A stretch of DNA of 53,328 nucleotides, taken from the NCBI GenBank assembly GCA_018712135.1, contig DVHK01000109.1:1-53328 (forward strand), read 5' to 3'. The stretch is from Candidatus Coproplasma avicola. Its GTDB lineage: Bacteria > Bacillota > Clostridia > Christensenellales > Borkfalkiaceae. The notes under the pieces are model-generated. The model had not been told where the DNA came from. It did not search any database and saw only the letters and a program-made list of their open reading frames with translations. Made by a program: the position numbers and the translations under genes. Positions 7,687 through 18,500 of the stretch are shown here, piece after piece (position 1 is the stretch's first letter; each line of letters starts with the position of its first letter).

Positions 7687-10600
7687 ATGAACAAAAAAAA
7701 GAGAATAAGATACGCAGTCTTTATTTTTGTATGTTTTTTGGCGTTGATTTTCTTCATCGCCAATATTGTCGTTACGCAGGAGCAGTTTTTGTATAATACG
7801 GTCTGCTCCGTATTGGGCTGGCCGCGCAGGACGCTCGTCAGCGGCGATCCTTCGCAGTATCAGTACTACACTTCCGACTATTCTACAAAGGAAGAAACGC
7901 TCTCTGCGGCAAATGCTTTTAACGAAAAGATAGTCGAAGAGGGCATTGTCCTTTTGAAGAATGAAGATGCTTTGCCTATTCCTACGCCTGAAAGTGACCA
8001 AAGCGTCAGCCGCAAACCTAAATTAAGTGTTTTTGGACATAACAGCGTAAATCTCGTCTACGGAGGTTCGGGTTCGGCCGGCGGCGACGGCTCCGAGGGT
8101 GCGTCGACCATTTACGACAGCTTGCAGGCGGCGGGTTATGAGTATAACCCCGTTCTCAAATCCTTTTATGAAAGTTCTGCTGCGGGCGAGGTGAGAGATA
8201 CTCCTACAATGGGCGACAATACTCTCGCGGGCGTGAGAATAGGCGAGACGCCCATCGGTAACTATACCGATGCGGTTCGCCAAAGTTATTCCGAATACAG
8301 CGACGCTGCCGTCGTCGTCCTTTCACGCGTTGGAGGCGAGGGGTTCGACCTTCCCCGCACGATGAAAACATCGCTCACGGACAGCGGTGAAAAGGTGGAG
8401 GGGGCGCGCAGTGCCGAAGATCACTACTTGCAGCTTGACGAAAACGAAGTCAATATGCTGAGAGAGGTAATGGAGCATTTCGATAATATAATCATCGTCA
8501 TCAACAGCAGCCAGACGATAGAGCTGGGCTTTCTCGACGATCCTTCTCACTATCTTTACACCGATGGGAACTGGGCTACTTCCGATCAGGCGCAGAGGCA
8601 GATGGACAAAATCAAGGGTGCGCTCTGGATCGGTTCGCCCGGCAAATCGGGTATAAACGCCCTCGGCAGGGTCATGAACGGCTCGGTAAATCCTTCGGGG
8701 AAAACGGTTGATACTTATGCCCGCGATTTTACAAAGGATCCCACATATAACAATTTCGGCACAAACAACGTATTGCACGGCAACGAATACTACACCATAA
8801 ACAGTAAGGGCAACCCCATGGGCAGGGAGGAGTATCTCGTAGAATACGAAGAGGGCATATACGTCGGTTATCGTTACTACGAAACGCGCTATATAACCGA
8901 AGGTGAAAACGGCGACGCGTGGTATCAGGATAACGTCGTCTATCCCCTCGGCTATGGTCTTAGCTACACGACATTCGACTGGCAGCTCCTCAACAAAGAA
9001 GAACTCGAAAACATGGCCGTCACACCCGAAAGCACGTTTACCGTCAAGGTGCGCGTTACCAACACGGGCGACGTTGCTGGTAAAGATGTCGTTCAGGTAT
9101 ACGTCAATCCGCCCTACTACGACGGCGGAATAGAAAAATCCGAAGTCGTGCTCGTCGGCTTTGCCAAGACGCCTCTTTTGCCCGCGGCAAAGGATGCCAC
9201 GGCGGACAACCCCAACTGGTGCGACCTTGAAATCGAGGTAAAGGCGGAATATTTTGCCTCCTACGACTATAACGACGCCAACACAAACGAGCACACGGGT
9301 TACGAAATCGAGCACGGCGACTACGAACTTCGCGTAAGCCGTAATGCTCACGACGCTTTGGATGCCGCGGTTGTAAACGTTCCCGAGGATATCAAGATGA
9401 CCGAGGACGTAAAGACCGGTGCGACCGTGCAGAATCGTTTCGATGATGTCAGCGGCTACATCAAAAAATATATGTCGCGCACAGATTTCGACGGAACCTG
9501 GCCCCAGTCGCCCACCCAGGACGAGCGCATAGTCACGCAGGAATTTTTGGACTCTCTCACGTGGGACGGCAACGACGCGGGTGAAAAGTGGGAGGCGACG
9601 CAGATGCCCGAGGGCGGTACGGGTAAATCCGTTCAGCTCTATGAGCTCATAGGCAAGCCCTATAACGATCCTCTATGGGAAGACCTTCTCGATCAACTTT
9701 CCATAGAAACCATGGCCGAACTCATAGGCACAGGCAACTATCACAGCATGGCAATAGACGCCATAGGCAAACCCAAGACCATCGACTCCGATGGCCCCGT
9801 AGGTTTCACGCCTTTCATGGGCGACCCCAGTGTTTACGGTACATGCACATATGCCAGCGGCTGTTTGCTCGGTGCGACATACAATGTAGAACTCGCCAAA
9901 GAAATGGGCGAAATGATAGGCAACGAAGGCATAATAGGTAATGTTGCAGGCGACGGAACGCCGTACAGCGGCTGGTACGCCCCCGCCGTCAACATACACC
10001 GCAGCCCGTTCAGCGGCAGAAACTGGGAATATTATTCCGAAGACGGCTACCTTTCGGGCATAATGGCGGCAAACGTCATTCAGGGTGCGCAGAGCAAGGG
10101 CGTTTATACCTTCATAAAGCACTTTGCGCTCAACGACCAGGAAACCAACCGTAATGGCGTGCTCACCTGGGCAAATGAACAGTCGATGCGCGAACTTTAT
10201 TTCCGTCCCTTTGAAATAGCGGTAAAGGACGGCGGAACCCGCGCCGTAATGTCGTCGTTCAACCGTATAGGCACGGTGTGGACGGGCGGCAGCTACGAAC
10301 TTTTGACCGAGGTACTGCGCGATGAGTGGGGATTCGAGGGTATGGTCATAACCGACTATAACTATGCGACACCTTATATGGATCCCGACCAGATGATACG
10401 CGCGGGCGGCGACCTCAACCTCACGCAGAAGTGGTGGCCGGGCACCGAGAACACGCCCACACAGGTCACAAGTTTAAGGCAGGCAACAAAGAACATTCTC
10501 TACACGGTTGCAAACAGCAACGCCATGAACGGCTATGGTTATGGCGTCGTATATAAGTATCTTTTACCTTACTGGGTAATAGGGCTGATCGTCGCCGACT

Positions 10601-10773
10601 GCGTAATAGTCGCATTGCTCGGCATATGGGCGTTCTTCCTCATCCGCGGGTATCTCCGCCGCAAAAAGGCGAGGCTTGCGGGCGTTCAGGAGAGCGGCAT
10701 CGCAGACGACGCGTCAACCTTTACAATAAATAAAATTTCACAGGAGGATGATGAGCATGAAAAGAATGAGTAG
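7687..10773 (+). CDS. Membrane-anchored glycoside hydrolase family 3, circularly permuted
   Basis: 1028 residues. Order: N-terminal TM helix (about 8-30) with no cleavage site; GH3 C-terminal domain (about 65-370, starting NEKIVEEGIVLLKNEDALP); Fn3-like domain (about 410-580); then the GH3 TIM-barrel domain (about 655-955). Classical GH3 enzymes have the barrel first, so the order is permuted; such forms are known in gut Firmicutes. The barrel carries the KH motif (Lys811-His812 in FIKHFALNDQE) and the nucleophile Asp890 in GMVITDYN. A second TM (about 960-983) follows, then a basic then acidic cytoplasmic tail. Both ends are inside, so the enzyme is looped out on the cell surface. Likely beta-glucosidase or beta-xylosidase; substrate unproven. 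The last 17 bases overlap the next gene. Confidence 0.92.
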   Translation: MNKKKRIRYAVFIFVCFLALIFFIANIVVTQEQFLYNTVCSVLGWPRRTLVSGDPSQYQYYTSDYSTKEETLSAANAFNEKIVEEGIVLLKNEDALPIPTPESDQSVSRKPKLSVFGHNSVNLVYGGSGSAGGDGSEGASTIYDSLQAAGYEYNPVLKSFYESSAAGEVRDTPTMGDNTLAGVRIGETPIGNYTDAVRQSYSEYSDAAVVVLSRVGGEGFDLPRTMKTSLTDSGEKVEGARSAEDHYLQLDENEVNMLREVMEHFDNIIIVINSSQTIELGFLDDPSHYLYTDGNWATSDQAQRQMDKIKGALWIGSPGKSGINALGRVMNGSVNPSGKTVDTYARDFTKDPTYNNFGTNNVLHGNEYYTINSKGNPMGREEYLVEYEEGIYVGYRYYETRYITEGENGDAWYQDNVVYPLGYGLSYTTFDWQLLNKEELENMAVTPESTFTVKVRVTNTGDVAGKDVVQVYVNPPYYDGGIEKSEVVLVGFAKTPLLPAAKDATADNPNWCDLEIEVKAEYFASYDYNDANTNEHTGYEIEHGDYELRVSRNAHDALDAAVVNVPEDIKMTEDVKTGATVQNRFDDVSGYIKKYMSRTDFDGTWPQSPTQDERIVTQEFLDSLTWDGNDAGEKWEATQMPEGGTGKSVQLYELIGKPYNDPLWEDLLDQLSIETMAELIGTGNYHSMAIDAIGKPKTIDSDGPVGFTPFMGDPSVYGTCTYASGCLLGATYNVELAKEMGEMIGNEGIIGNVAGDGTPYSGWYAPAVNIHRSPFSGRNWEYYSEDGYLSGIMAANVIQGAQSKGVYTFIKHFALNDQETNRNGVLTWANEQSMRELYFRPFEIAVKDGGTRAVMSSFNRIGTVWTGGSYELLTEVLRDEWGFEGMVITDYNYATPYMDPDQMIRAGGDLNLTQKWWPGTENTPTQVTSLRQATKNILYTVANSNAMNGYGYGVVYKYLLPYWVIGLIVADCVIVALLGIWAFFLIRGYLRRKKARLAGVQESGIADDASTFTINKISQEDDEHEKNE

Positions 10774-11758
10774 GCTTTTGTCAGTTCTGCTCGGCGCGGT
10801 GTTGGTCGCCGGCACAATATTAATTGCCGGCTGTCAGACCGAAGGCGGCGGAACGACAGAGCCTGAAAGGGAAGTCTGCCTCGTCGAAGTCGAAGGCGGT
10901 AGCGGTGGCGGGTATTATTACAAAGATACCAACTGCACAGTGGTCGCCGACGAGGTCGAAGGCAAGCAGTTTATGAAGTGGGTTTCGGGCAACAGGGAAC
11001 TTTCCGACAGCTCTACCTACGTATTCACCGTAACCGAGGATATCTCCCTTGAAGCGGTGTTTGCCGATGATGTTGATGTCAAAGACCTTTGCGACATAAA
11101 CGTAAAATTCGGCACGGGTTCGGGTAGATATTTTGCCGGCACCGAGCGCGAGCTTAAAGTTTCCGAAGAGTATTCCGCGCTCACTTTCGCAGGCTGGGAG
11201 GCAACCTATAAAGACGACAACGGACAGGACGTGACCGAGGTTATCTCCACGCAGAACCCCTATACTCTCACAGTTGAAAGGGATATGGATATAAAGGCGT
11301 GCTTTGAATCGGCTACGCTTGCGACGCCCGACAATTCCGAAGGGCAACATTTCAGAATAGCTGCAAACGGCGCATATGAATTTGACCGCGAAAAGAATGC
11401 CGATGGCAGCAGAAAAACCGTGTTTGTCCTCGGAGTGGCATATCTGCAATACCGCATGTACGACTCCGCCGACCCCGAAGCGCAGCCCATAGCAGTATTT
11501 AAAATCGTGCCGATAGCTAACCCCGCGACAGACGGAGCAAAGGCATACCTTGAAAATTCCGAAGGGCAAAGACAGGATCTCAAAGGTCCCCTCGGCGACC
11601 TCTATCACGACGAGGACGCGGGCAAGGCGCAGATACGCATTCTCCTCGGAATTGAAACGGGCAAAACTTACTACTTCGACGTCCAGGCTATCGCGGTAGA
11701 AGATTCACCCTTCGTAAGCAGCGAAATCTCCGTAAGGGGACCCGGTTGCACGTTCTGA
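10757..11758 (+). CDS. Surface lipoprotein with two InlB-like repeats and one Fn3-like domain
   Basis: 333 residues from ATG 10757, chosen because AGGAGG at 10742-10747 is 9 nt away; ATGs at 10748 and 10751 abut the ribosome site. The signal peptide ends in lipobox LIAGC (Cys26). Two divergent InlB-B-type repeats follow (about 40-105 and 110-190, pattern VEGGSGGGYY...W...Y.F.V..D..L.A.F). After these comes a domain of about 145 residues ending YFDVQAIAVEDSPFVSSEIS. That domain recurs three times in the next gene and I cannot name it; its end resembles Fn3 repeats. It sits between two GH3 genes, so a glycan-binding or enzyme-scaffolding role is inferred. Confidence 0.85.
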   Translation: MKRMSRLLSVLLGAVLVAGTILIAGCQTEGGGTTEPEREVCLVEVEGGSGGGYYYKDTNCTVVADEVEGKQFMKWVSGNRELSDSSTYVFTVTEDISLEAVFADDVDVKDLCDINVKFGTGSGRYFAGTERELKVSEEYSALTFAGWEATYKDDNGQDVTEVISTQNPYTLTVERDMDIKACFESATLATPDNSEGQHFRIAANGAYEFDREKNADGSRKTVFVLGVAYLQYRMYDSADPEAQPIAVFKIVPIANPATDGAKAYLENSEGQRQDLKGPLGDLYHDEDAGKAQIRILLGIETGKTYYFDVQAIAVEDSPFVSSEISVRGPGCTF

Positions 11759-11778
11759 TAACGGAATAGGAGGAAAAT

Positions 11779-14700
11779 ATGAAACGTAAATCATTGTTAA
11801 TACCCCTGTTCGTCGTTGCGCTGGCGATAGCGCTGTGCATATCGGCGCTGACCGGTTGCATCGGAAGCGGCAGCGGAAACGACGATAAAGAACAGACATA
11901 TACCGTAACCGTCACGGGCGGTACAGGCGGCGGCGAATACGAGGAAGGCGAAGAATGCACCGTAACCGCCGAACTCGGTGAATACGAAACGTTCGTCCGC
12001 TGGGAAAATGCCGACGGTGAGGAGGTCTCCACCCAAAACCCCTACACGTTTGAAGTGGAGGGTGATGTCACCCTCGTCGCGGTTACAAATACGCAACAGG
12101 TCACCGTTACGGTTGATGGCGGCGTAATAAGCGGCACCGAGCTCTACCAGACTTCGGTAGACATCGGTTCGACGGTCAGCGTAACCGCGCCCGACGACAA
12201 GTCGGCGCCCTTCCTGTACTGGCAGATAGACGGTGTAAAACAGTCGGAAGAAAATCCCTACTCGTTTGTCGCCGAAAAGGATACACGCATCTCTGCGGTG
12301 GTCGATGTCGTCTGCCTTATCAAGGTAGATGGCGGCACCATTTCGGGCGGTGAAACGAGCCATATCTTCAAATCGGGCGAACAGTGCACCATAACTGCTG
12401 ACGCGGCTCCTGAAAATCAGTCGTTCGTCTATTGGTACATTCTCGACGAAAATGGTGAAGAGGTTATAATCTCCCGCGAGGCGAGCTACACCTTTAACGT
12501 GGCCGAATCCGAAAAGTACTACGCAAAATACAGCAAAGTCTACACCGTCACCGTCGAAGGCGGCTATATCCGGACCGAGAGCGGAAATGTTACCGAGCTG
12601 AACGTGATGGAGGGAGGTTCCTGCACGGTCAACCTCGATTACGAACTCATACCCGAAAATAAGGGCTTTGTCCGCTGGGATCTCGGCAACGGCGTAACTT
12701 CCGAGCAGATGACGTATGCCATAACGGACATAAACGAAGATTATACGGTAAAAGCCGTATACGGCGATCTCATAAGGTTTGCCGCACCCGAAATGGACGC
12801 AAACCAGATGTTCCGCTACAAGAACGATTACAGACCTCTCGAATTTGACAGAGGCACGTCTACCGTTTTTGTTCCAAATGTAACAGGCGTAATGTTCTAT
12901 ATATACACGAGCGCGTGGGCTGATACCGATGATTATGTCGGCAGATTCATGCTCGTAGGCGATACTTCAGGTTATAAGCTGACCACGACAGACGGTCAGA
13001 CTCTTCTGGAACTTGAAGGCGCTGCGGGCAACCTCTGGCTCGAAACCAAAAACGACTACACCAAGGATGATTTATTTGAAGCATTCGCAACGGTATTGGG
13101 CGAAGAATACAGCTCAACAACGCCTTACTTCCTCGCCGCGCAGACTCTCGGCGTCGAAGGTTCGGTCTATGCATCTAGCGAAATTTCTGTAATCGGGCCC
13201 ATGGTGTTTGTCGAAGAAAGCATCCCTTCGCACACCATAACCATTTCCGGCGGCACCATTACAGGCACGCAGCTTACATCTGTAACCGCATACAAGGGAC
13301 AGACGATAAGCGTAACATCTTCTGCCGAAAGCTTCAAATTCTGGCTTGTAAACGGCGAAGAGGAAGTCGCTCAGGCGACCTATGAATTTACGGTTGAAGG
13401 CGATACCGAACTTATCGCCGTATTCGACGAAGTTTACGACATAAGCGTCGTCGGCGGCACGTTCGAGGACGGCGAAACTCAAGTAAAGGCGGTTGCCGGT
13501 CAGCAATACACCATTTACGCCGACGAAGCTCCCCAAAACCAGGAGTTTGTATATTGGTATATCCTCGGTGCAGACAATGAGGAAATAATCGTTTCCGACA
13601 ACTATGAATATACCTTCACCGCCATGGGCGAACAGACATACTACGCCAAGTTTAAGAATACTTATCTTCTTACTGTAAACGGCGGGTATGTCGAAGGACT
13701 GAGCGGCGACGACGGCGTATACACCGTTATCGAGGGCGAAAGCTACACTGTGGTTGCGAACATTCCAGAGGGCAAGGGTCTTGTCGAATGGAAGATAGGT
13801 GACGAAAGCGTTTCGCAAGACGTAAAATACGTCATTCCCGCAATTTCGGGTAATGTAACCATAGAAGCCGTATACGATGACCTCGTATATCTGTTTGAAG
13901 TTCCCGAAATGGATCAGAACCAGATGTTCGATCTCGAAAAGGACAGCTATTCAACTATCATTCTCGACAGAATGAAGATAGACGGCGATTCAACCAATGT
14001 TGATCCCGAAAACAGAAAGACTGCCTTTGTCGAAAATGTCGACCATATAACTTACTATATCTACACTTACGGCTACGCAGATAAAAACGACTATGTGGGC
14101 AGGTTTATCCTCACCCGTCAGCTCAACAACGACGGAAAATACAGTTACTACCTTGCAACCGTCGAAGGCGTGCGCCTTCTCGACTTAAAGGGCAATGCGG
14201 GCGACCTGTACCTCGACCAGTACAGCCGCGAAAGGCTGTTCGCCGATGTGTTCTCAAAGGTGGTTGAAGGTTACAGTCCCACGACCCCTTATTACCTTGC
14301 GGCGCAGGTCTGCGGAAGGACGGGCAGCATATACGCTCCCAGCGAAATTTCCGTAATCGGCCCCCGCGCGTTCATGGCACAGGATGTCCCCGCTTACACC
14401 GTCAGCGTTGAAGGCGGCGTAATAACCGGCACCGAACTGACCACGGCGACGATATATGAGGGTCAGACAATAAGCGTAACGGCAACTTCCCCCGACTTCA
14501 AGTACTGGAACATAAACAATACCGACAAGTCGGTAGATAAAACGACGGAATATGTGGTAACGGCAAACACGACGTTTGTCGTCGGCAAGGACGAAACCTT
14601 TACCGTCAGCGTTGAAGGCGGCACGCTTCAAGGCGGAGGCACCCAGGCGCAGATATCTTCGGGCGAAGAGTGCACCATAGTCGCCGAGGAACAGAGCGGC

Positions 14701-15516
14701 AATAAAGTATTCTTCGGTTGGTACGTCATGAACGGGGAAGACAAGGTTCTCGTCTCCTCTGATGCGGAATACACCTTCTGGGTATTCTCGTCGCAGACCT
14801 ACATCGCCGAATATGTCAACACCCACACCGTCACCATAATATACGGCGGCGAGCTCTACGAGCAAAAGACCTATCTCGAAGGTGAAACTGTCACGGTCAC
14901 CCTCGACCTTTCAAAGATTCCCGAGGGCATGGGCTTCACGGGTTGGAGAATAGGCGATGAAGTCGTCACTACCGGGCTTACGTATGAGTTCGTAATCCAG
15001 GGCGACACCACCATAAAGGCGGAATTTGCCGAACAGGTGCACGAATTTGCTACACCCGATATGGATAAAAACCAGATGTTCAGATACAGCGGCGATTACA
15101 ATCCTCTCGAATTCGACAGAGAGCAGAGCGGCGGTACAGCATTTGTTGAGCATGTCGACCACATAAAGTTCTATATCTACACCTCGCCCGATGCGGACAA
15201 GGGAGATTACATTGCAACTTTCATTCTCGACGCAAAAGGTCAGGCGGGTAGCGATCCCCGTTATGTATACAGGCTGGCGACAAATGAAGGGGAAACTCTC
15301 CTCGCACTCGAAGGTATACCCGGAAATCTCTGGCTTCAAACGAGGGACGGTTACAACAAGGATAAGCTGTTCGAAATGTTTGCAAAAGTAATAGGCGAAA
15401 ATTACAGCGCCGATCAGGAATATTACCTCGCGGCGCAGGCGTGCGGAGCGGCAGGCAGCATTTATGCTCCCAGCGAAATTTCCGTAATCGGTCCCGCACC
15501 GTTCAAACAGAATTAA
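11779..15516 (+). CDS. Large triple-module surface lipoprotein (InlB-like repeats plus Fn3-like domain, three times)
   Basis: 1245 residues, lipobox LTGC (Cys27), GGAGG site 8 nt before ATG 11779. The chain is three modules. Module 1 has four InlB-like repeats (GG.I.G......G......A......F..W pattern) then an Fn3-like domain at about 329-478. Modules 2 and 3 each have three repeats plus the domain at about 699-865 and 1083-1245. Each domain opens with the motif MD.NQMF and ends YYLAAQ.....S.YA.SEISVIGP. The downstream DNA copies are close to identical over short stretches (14339 and 15469). No catalytic motif is seen. Best guess is a multivalent binding or spacer protein for the flanking GH3 enzymes. 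Confidence 0.87.
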   Translation: MKRKSLLIPLFVVALAIALCISALTGCIGSGSGNDDKEQTYTVTVTGGTGGGEYEEGEECTVTAELGEYETFVRWENADGEEVSTQNPYTFEVEGDVTLVAVTNTQQVTVTVDGGVISGTELYQTSVDIGSTVSVTAPDDKSAPFLYWQIDGVKQSEENPYSFVAEKDTRISAVVDVVCLIKVDGGTISGGETSHIFKSGEQCTITADAAPENQSFVYWYILDENGEEVIISREASYTFNVAESEKYYAKYSKVYTVTVEGGYIRTESGNVTELNVMEGGSCTVNLDYELIPENKGFVRWDLGNGVTSEQMTYAITDINEDYTVKAVYGDLIRFAAPEMDANQMFRYKNDYRPLEFDRGTSTVFVPNVTGVMFYIYTSAWADTDDYVGRFMLVGDTSGYKLTTTDGQTLLELEGAAGNLWLETKNDYTKDDLFEAFATVLGEEYSSTTPYFLAAQTLGVEGSVYASSEISVIGPMVFVEESIPSHTITISGGTITGTQLTSVTAYKGQTISVTSSAESFKFWLVNGEEEVAQATYEFTVEGDTELIAVFDEVYDISVVGGTFEDGETQVKAVAGQQYTIYADEAPQNQEFVYWYILGADNEEIIVSDNYEYTFTAMGEQTYYAKFKNTYLLTVNGGYVEGLSGDDGVYTVIEGESYTVVANIPEGKGLVEWKIGDESVSQDVKYVIPAISGNVTIEAVYDDLVYLFEVPEMDQNQMFDLEKDSYSTIILDRMKIDGDSTNVDPENRKTAFVENVDHITYYIYTYGYADKNDYVGRFILTRQLNNDGKYSYYLATVEGVRLLDLKGNAGDLYLDQYSRERLFADVFSKVVEGYSPTTPYYLAAQVCGRTGSIYAPSEISVIGPRAFMAQDVPAYTVSVEGGVITGTELTTATIYEGQTISVTATSPDFKYWNINNTDKSVDKTTEYVVTANTTFVVGKDETFTVSVEGGTLQGGGTQAQISSGEECTIVAEEQSGNKVFFGWYVMNGEDKVLVSSDAEYTFWVFSSQTYIAEYVNTHTVTIIYGGELYEQKTYLEGETVTVTLDLSKIPEGMGFTGWRIGDEVVTTGLTYEFVIQGDTTIKAEFAEQVHEFATPDMDKNQMFRYSGDYNPLEFDREQSGGTAFVEHVDHIKFYIYTSPDADKGDYIATFILDAKGQAGSDPRYVYRLATNEGETLLALEGIPGNLWLQTRDGYNKDKLFEMFAKVIGENYSADQEYYLAAQACGAAGSIYAPSEISVIGPAPFKQN

Positions 15517-15529
15517 GGAGGATATTTTG

Positions 15530-18500
15530 ATGAAGAGCGGTATTAAAAAATCAATGCTGCGCGCCGTCGCAATTCCCGTTGCGGCAATCCTCGGATTGGG
15601 CTTTAACGCCCAATTCGTGGGCGCCGTGGGCAGCGGAATAGCCAATGCGGCGACGGGCGAAGAATATTATTACTACGACACTCAGTACGAAAGTGCAGAG
15701 CAGGTCAGGGAAGCCGCAACGCAGCTCAACCGAAAGATGGCTTCCGAGGGCATGGTTCTTCTCAAAAACGAGGATTACCTCCCCATGAAACCCAGGCAGG
15801 AGGGCGGCAAAATAAATGTAAGTATCTTCGGCAAAAGCTCGGCAGATATCGCCTACTTCGGCTTCGGTTCAAGCGACAGTATGGCGATAGGCGGCGACTG
15901 GACGCGCGAAACAAAGCCCTTCTACCAGGCTTTCGACGGCACCGTGTTCAACGTCAATCCCACGCTCAAAGCCTTTTATGAGGACGACAACGCATCGGGC
16001 AAAGGGCGCCTCAACGGCGACTTCCACGGTTCGCTCGATGCCTACCGCGCGGGGCTTTCCACGGGCGAAACTCCCCAGTCTATGTACACCGACGATGTAA
16101 AAAGCAGTTATGCGCAGTATAACGATGCGGCTATTGTCATGCTGACCAGGGTGCGCGGCGAAGGCAACGACCTGCCCAAAACCAGTCTTAAAAGCTGGGG
16201 CGGCGAAAAGCTCGACAGCGCCCGCAGCGGCGACGACCACTACCTGCAACTCGACGCGTACGAAGTCGAACTGTTGCAGGAAGTAATGAAGAATTTCAAC
16301 AACATAGTTCTTCTCATAAACGCGTCGGGCCCCATGGAGGTAGGTTTCCTCAACGACCCCACGCACTACCTGTATACCGATAACAACTTCACAAGCAACG
16401 TCGAGGACGCCGAAGAGCAGATGGGCAAGATAAAAGCTGCGATCTCCGTCGGCTTCCCCGGAACTGACGGCTGCTTTGAAATTCCCCGTCTGCTCACGGG
16501 CGAAGTTACCCCCTCGGGTCACCTCGCCGATACGTGGGTGTACGACATGACCAAGGACCCCACTTATCAGAATCAGGGTTATAACGGCGCCGCAGACGGC
16601 AACACCTATGGCGCGCCCTACGTCCACTACGACGAGGATATATACCTCGGCTACCGCTATTACGAAACGCGCTATGTAGAAGAGGGCGAAACCCTTGCCG
16701 ACGGCGAGGAGTGGTACCAAGGTCAGGTGCAGTATCCCTTCGGCTACGGCCTTTCATATACCGACTTCGATTGGGAGCTCGTATCATCCGAAAATTCGGG
16801 AGAGGGAGCCGAGCTCGATAAGTTCGGCACCATAACAACAAAGGTTAAGGTGACTAATACGGGCGCGTACTCCGGCAAAGAAGTCGTTCAGCTCTATTAC
16901 AGCGCCCCTTATTACGAGGGCGGAATATCCAAGTCGCACGTCGTTCTGGGCGGCTTTGCCAAAACAAAGCTGCTTGAACCGGGTGAATCGGACACGGTAG
17001 AAATCAAACTCAACGTCTCCGACATGTATTCGTACGATTGGAGCGATGCAAACCTCAACGATTTCAAGGGTTACGAGCTTGAACAGGGCGAATACAAAAT
17101 TGTCGTCGCCTCCGATGCCCACGAAGCGGCACAGCGCGCGGCTAATCCCGACAACGAGTTCACCAAGGTTTACAACATAACCAAAGGCTTCACTTACGAA
17201 AACGACACTACTACGGGCGCACCCGTAAGCAACCTCTTCGATGATGTAAGCGGCACGCGTAAGGTCAACGACCCCGAAACTTTTACAGGCGTGCGCGTGT
17301 ATATGTCGAGGGACGACTTTGAGGGAACTTTCCCCACGCCCGCATCCGAAAAGAAGAGCGGCAAACTTCAACAGCCGTGGACTTACACCATATCCGAAGA
17401 ATTCGACAGTCAGAACCCTTGGTATTCGGAAGAAATGCCCACTCAGGCTGAAACTCCGGGAACGGCAGAAACAAACAAAATCAAACTTTGGCATCTGCGC
17501 GGCAGGGACTACGACGACCCCCTGTGGGATGCTTTCCTCGATCAGCTCACGGTATCTGAGCTCGTCACCCAGATAGAAAACGGCTTCTTCGGCACCCGTC
17601 CCATCGCATCGGTAGACAAACCCTCTACCTATGACGACGACGGCCCCCTCGGCAAGCGCCACTGCCCCGACGTTCAGTGGGTAGACAACACCACAACGGC
17701 ACAGACGTTCAACACCGACCTCGCTTATGCGCAGGGCGTGATGATGGGCGAAGCCGCCCTCTGGGGTATGAACCATGCCGATGGCTCCAACATGATGGCT
17801 CCTCCTGCGGGCATTTATGGTGCAAAGCCTGAGGGCAGGGGCGGCACTTACGGACTTGGTCTCAACACTCACCGTTCACCCTTCGGCGGCAGAAACTTCG
17901 AGTATTTCTCGGAAGACGGCTTCCTCGGCGGCAAAATGGGCGCAAATGTTGCAAAGGGTTCGCTGTCAAAGGGCTGCTATCAGATTTCCAAACACATCTT
18001 CTTGAACGATCAGGAGACCGAGCGCGGCACCTTGCAGACATGGGCGAGCGAACAGGCTATCCGCGAAATTTACGGCAAGCCCTTTGAAATCGCCATAAAG
18101 GAAGGCGGGCTCAACGCCCTTATGGCGGGCGTAAACAGCGTAGGCAACGTGCCTTGTTCGCAGAACTGGGCGCTTCTCACCGGACTCGTGCGCAACGAAT
18201 GGGGTTTCCGCGGATTTGTCATAACCGACCTCACGCGCTTCCCCGTCGACATGTGCATACGCGCCGGCTGTAACACAATGATGGTGCACAACCAGCTCAA
18301 CACCCCTGCGACCGACCCCGAGCATTTAACTGCCACGCAGCTCACCGCCATACGCGAATCGGCTAAGAGCGTGTTCTACACGGTAGCCAACACCAACGGC
18401 GTGCAGGGTTACGGCGGCGCGCCTCTCGATGCAATAGAGTACGGCGGCGCTAATACGATCTATGCGGTAGAGGGAGTGTCTAATGACCTCTCTGCCAACA

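Noticed and set aside
8323-9351. 342-codon open frame on the minus strand inside the first GH3 gene
   Set aside because: It is antisense to an intact GH3 with catalytic motifs and has no ribosome site or family signature; it arises from codon bias.
16784-17872. 362-codon minus-strand frame inside the second GH3 gene
   Set aside because: Antisense to the conserved Fn3 and barrel domains; low-complexity translation without motifs.
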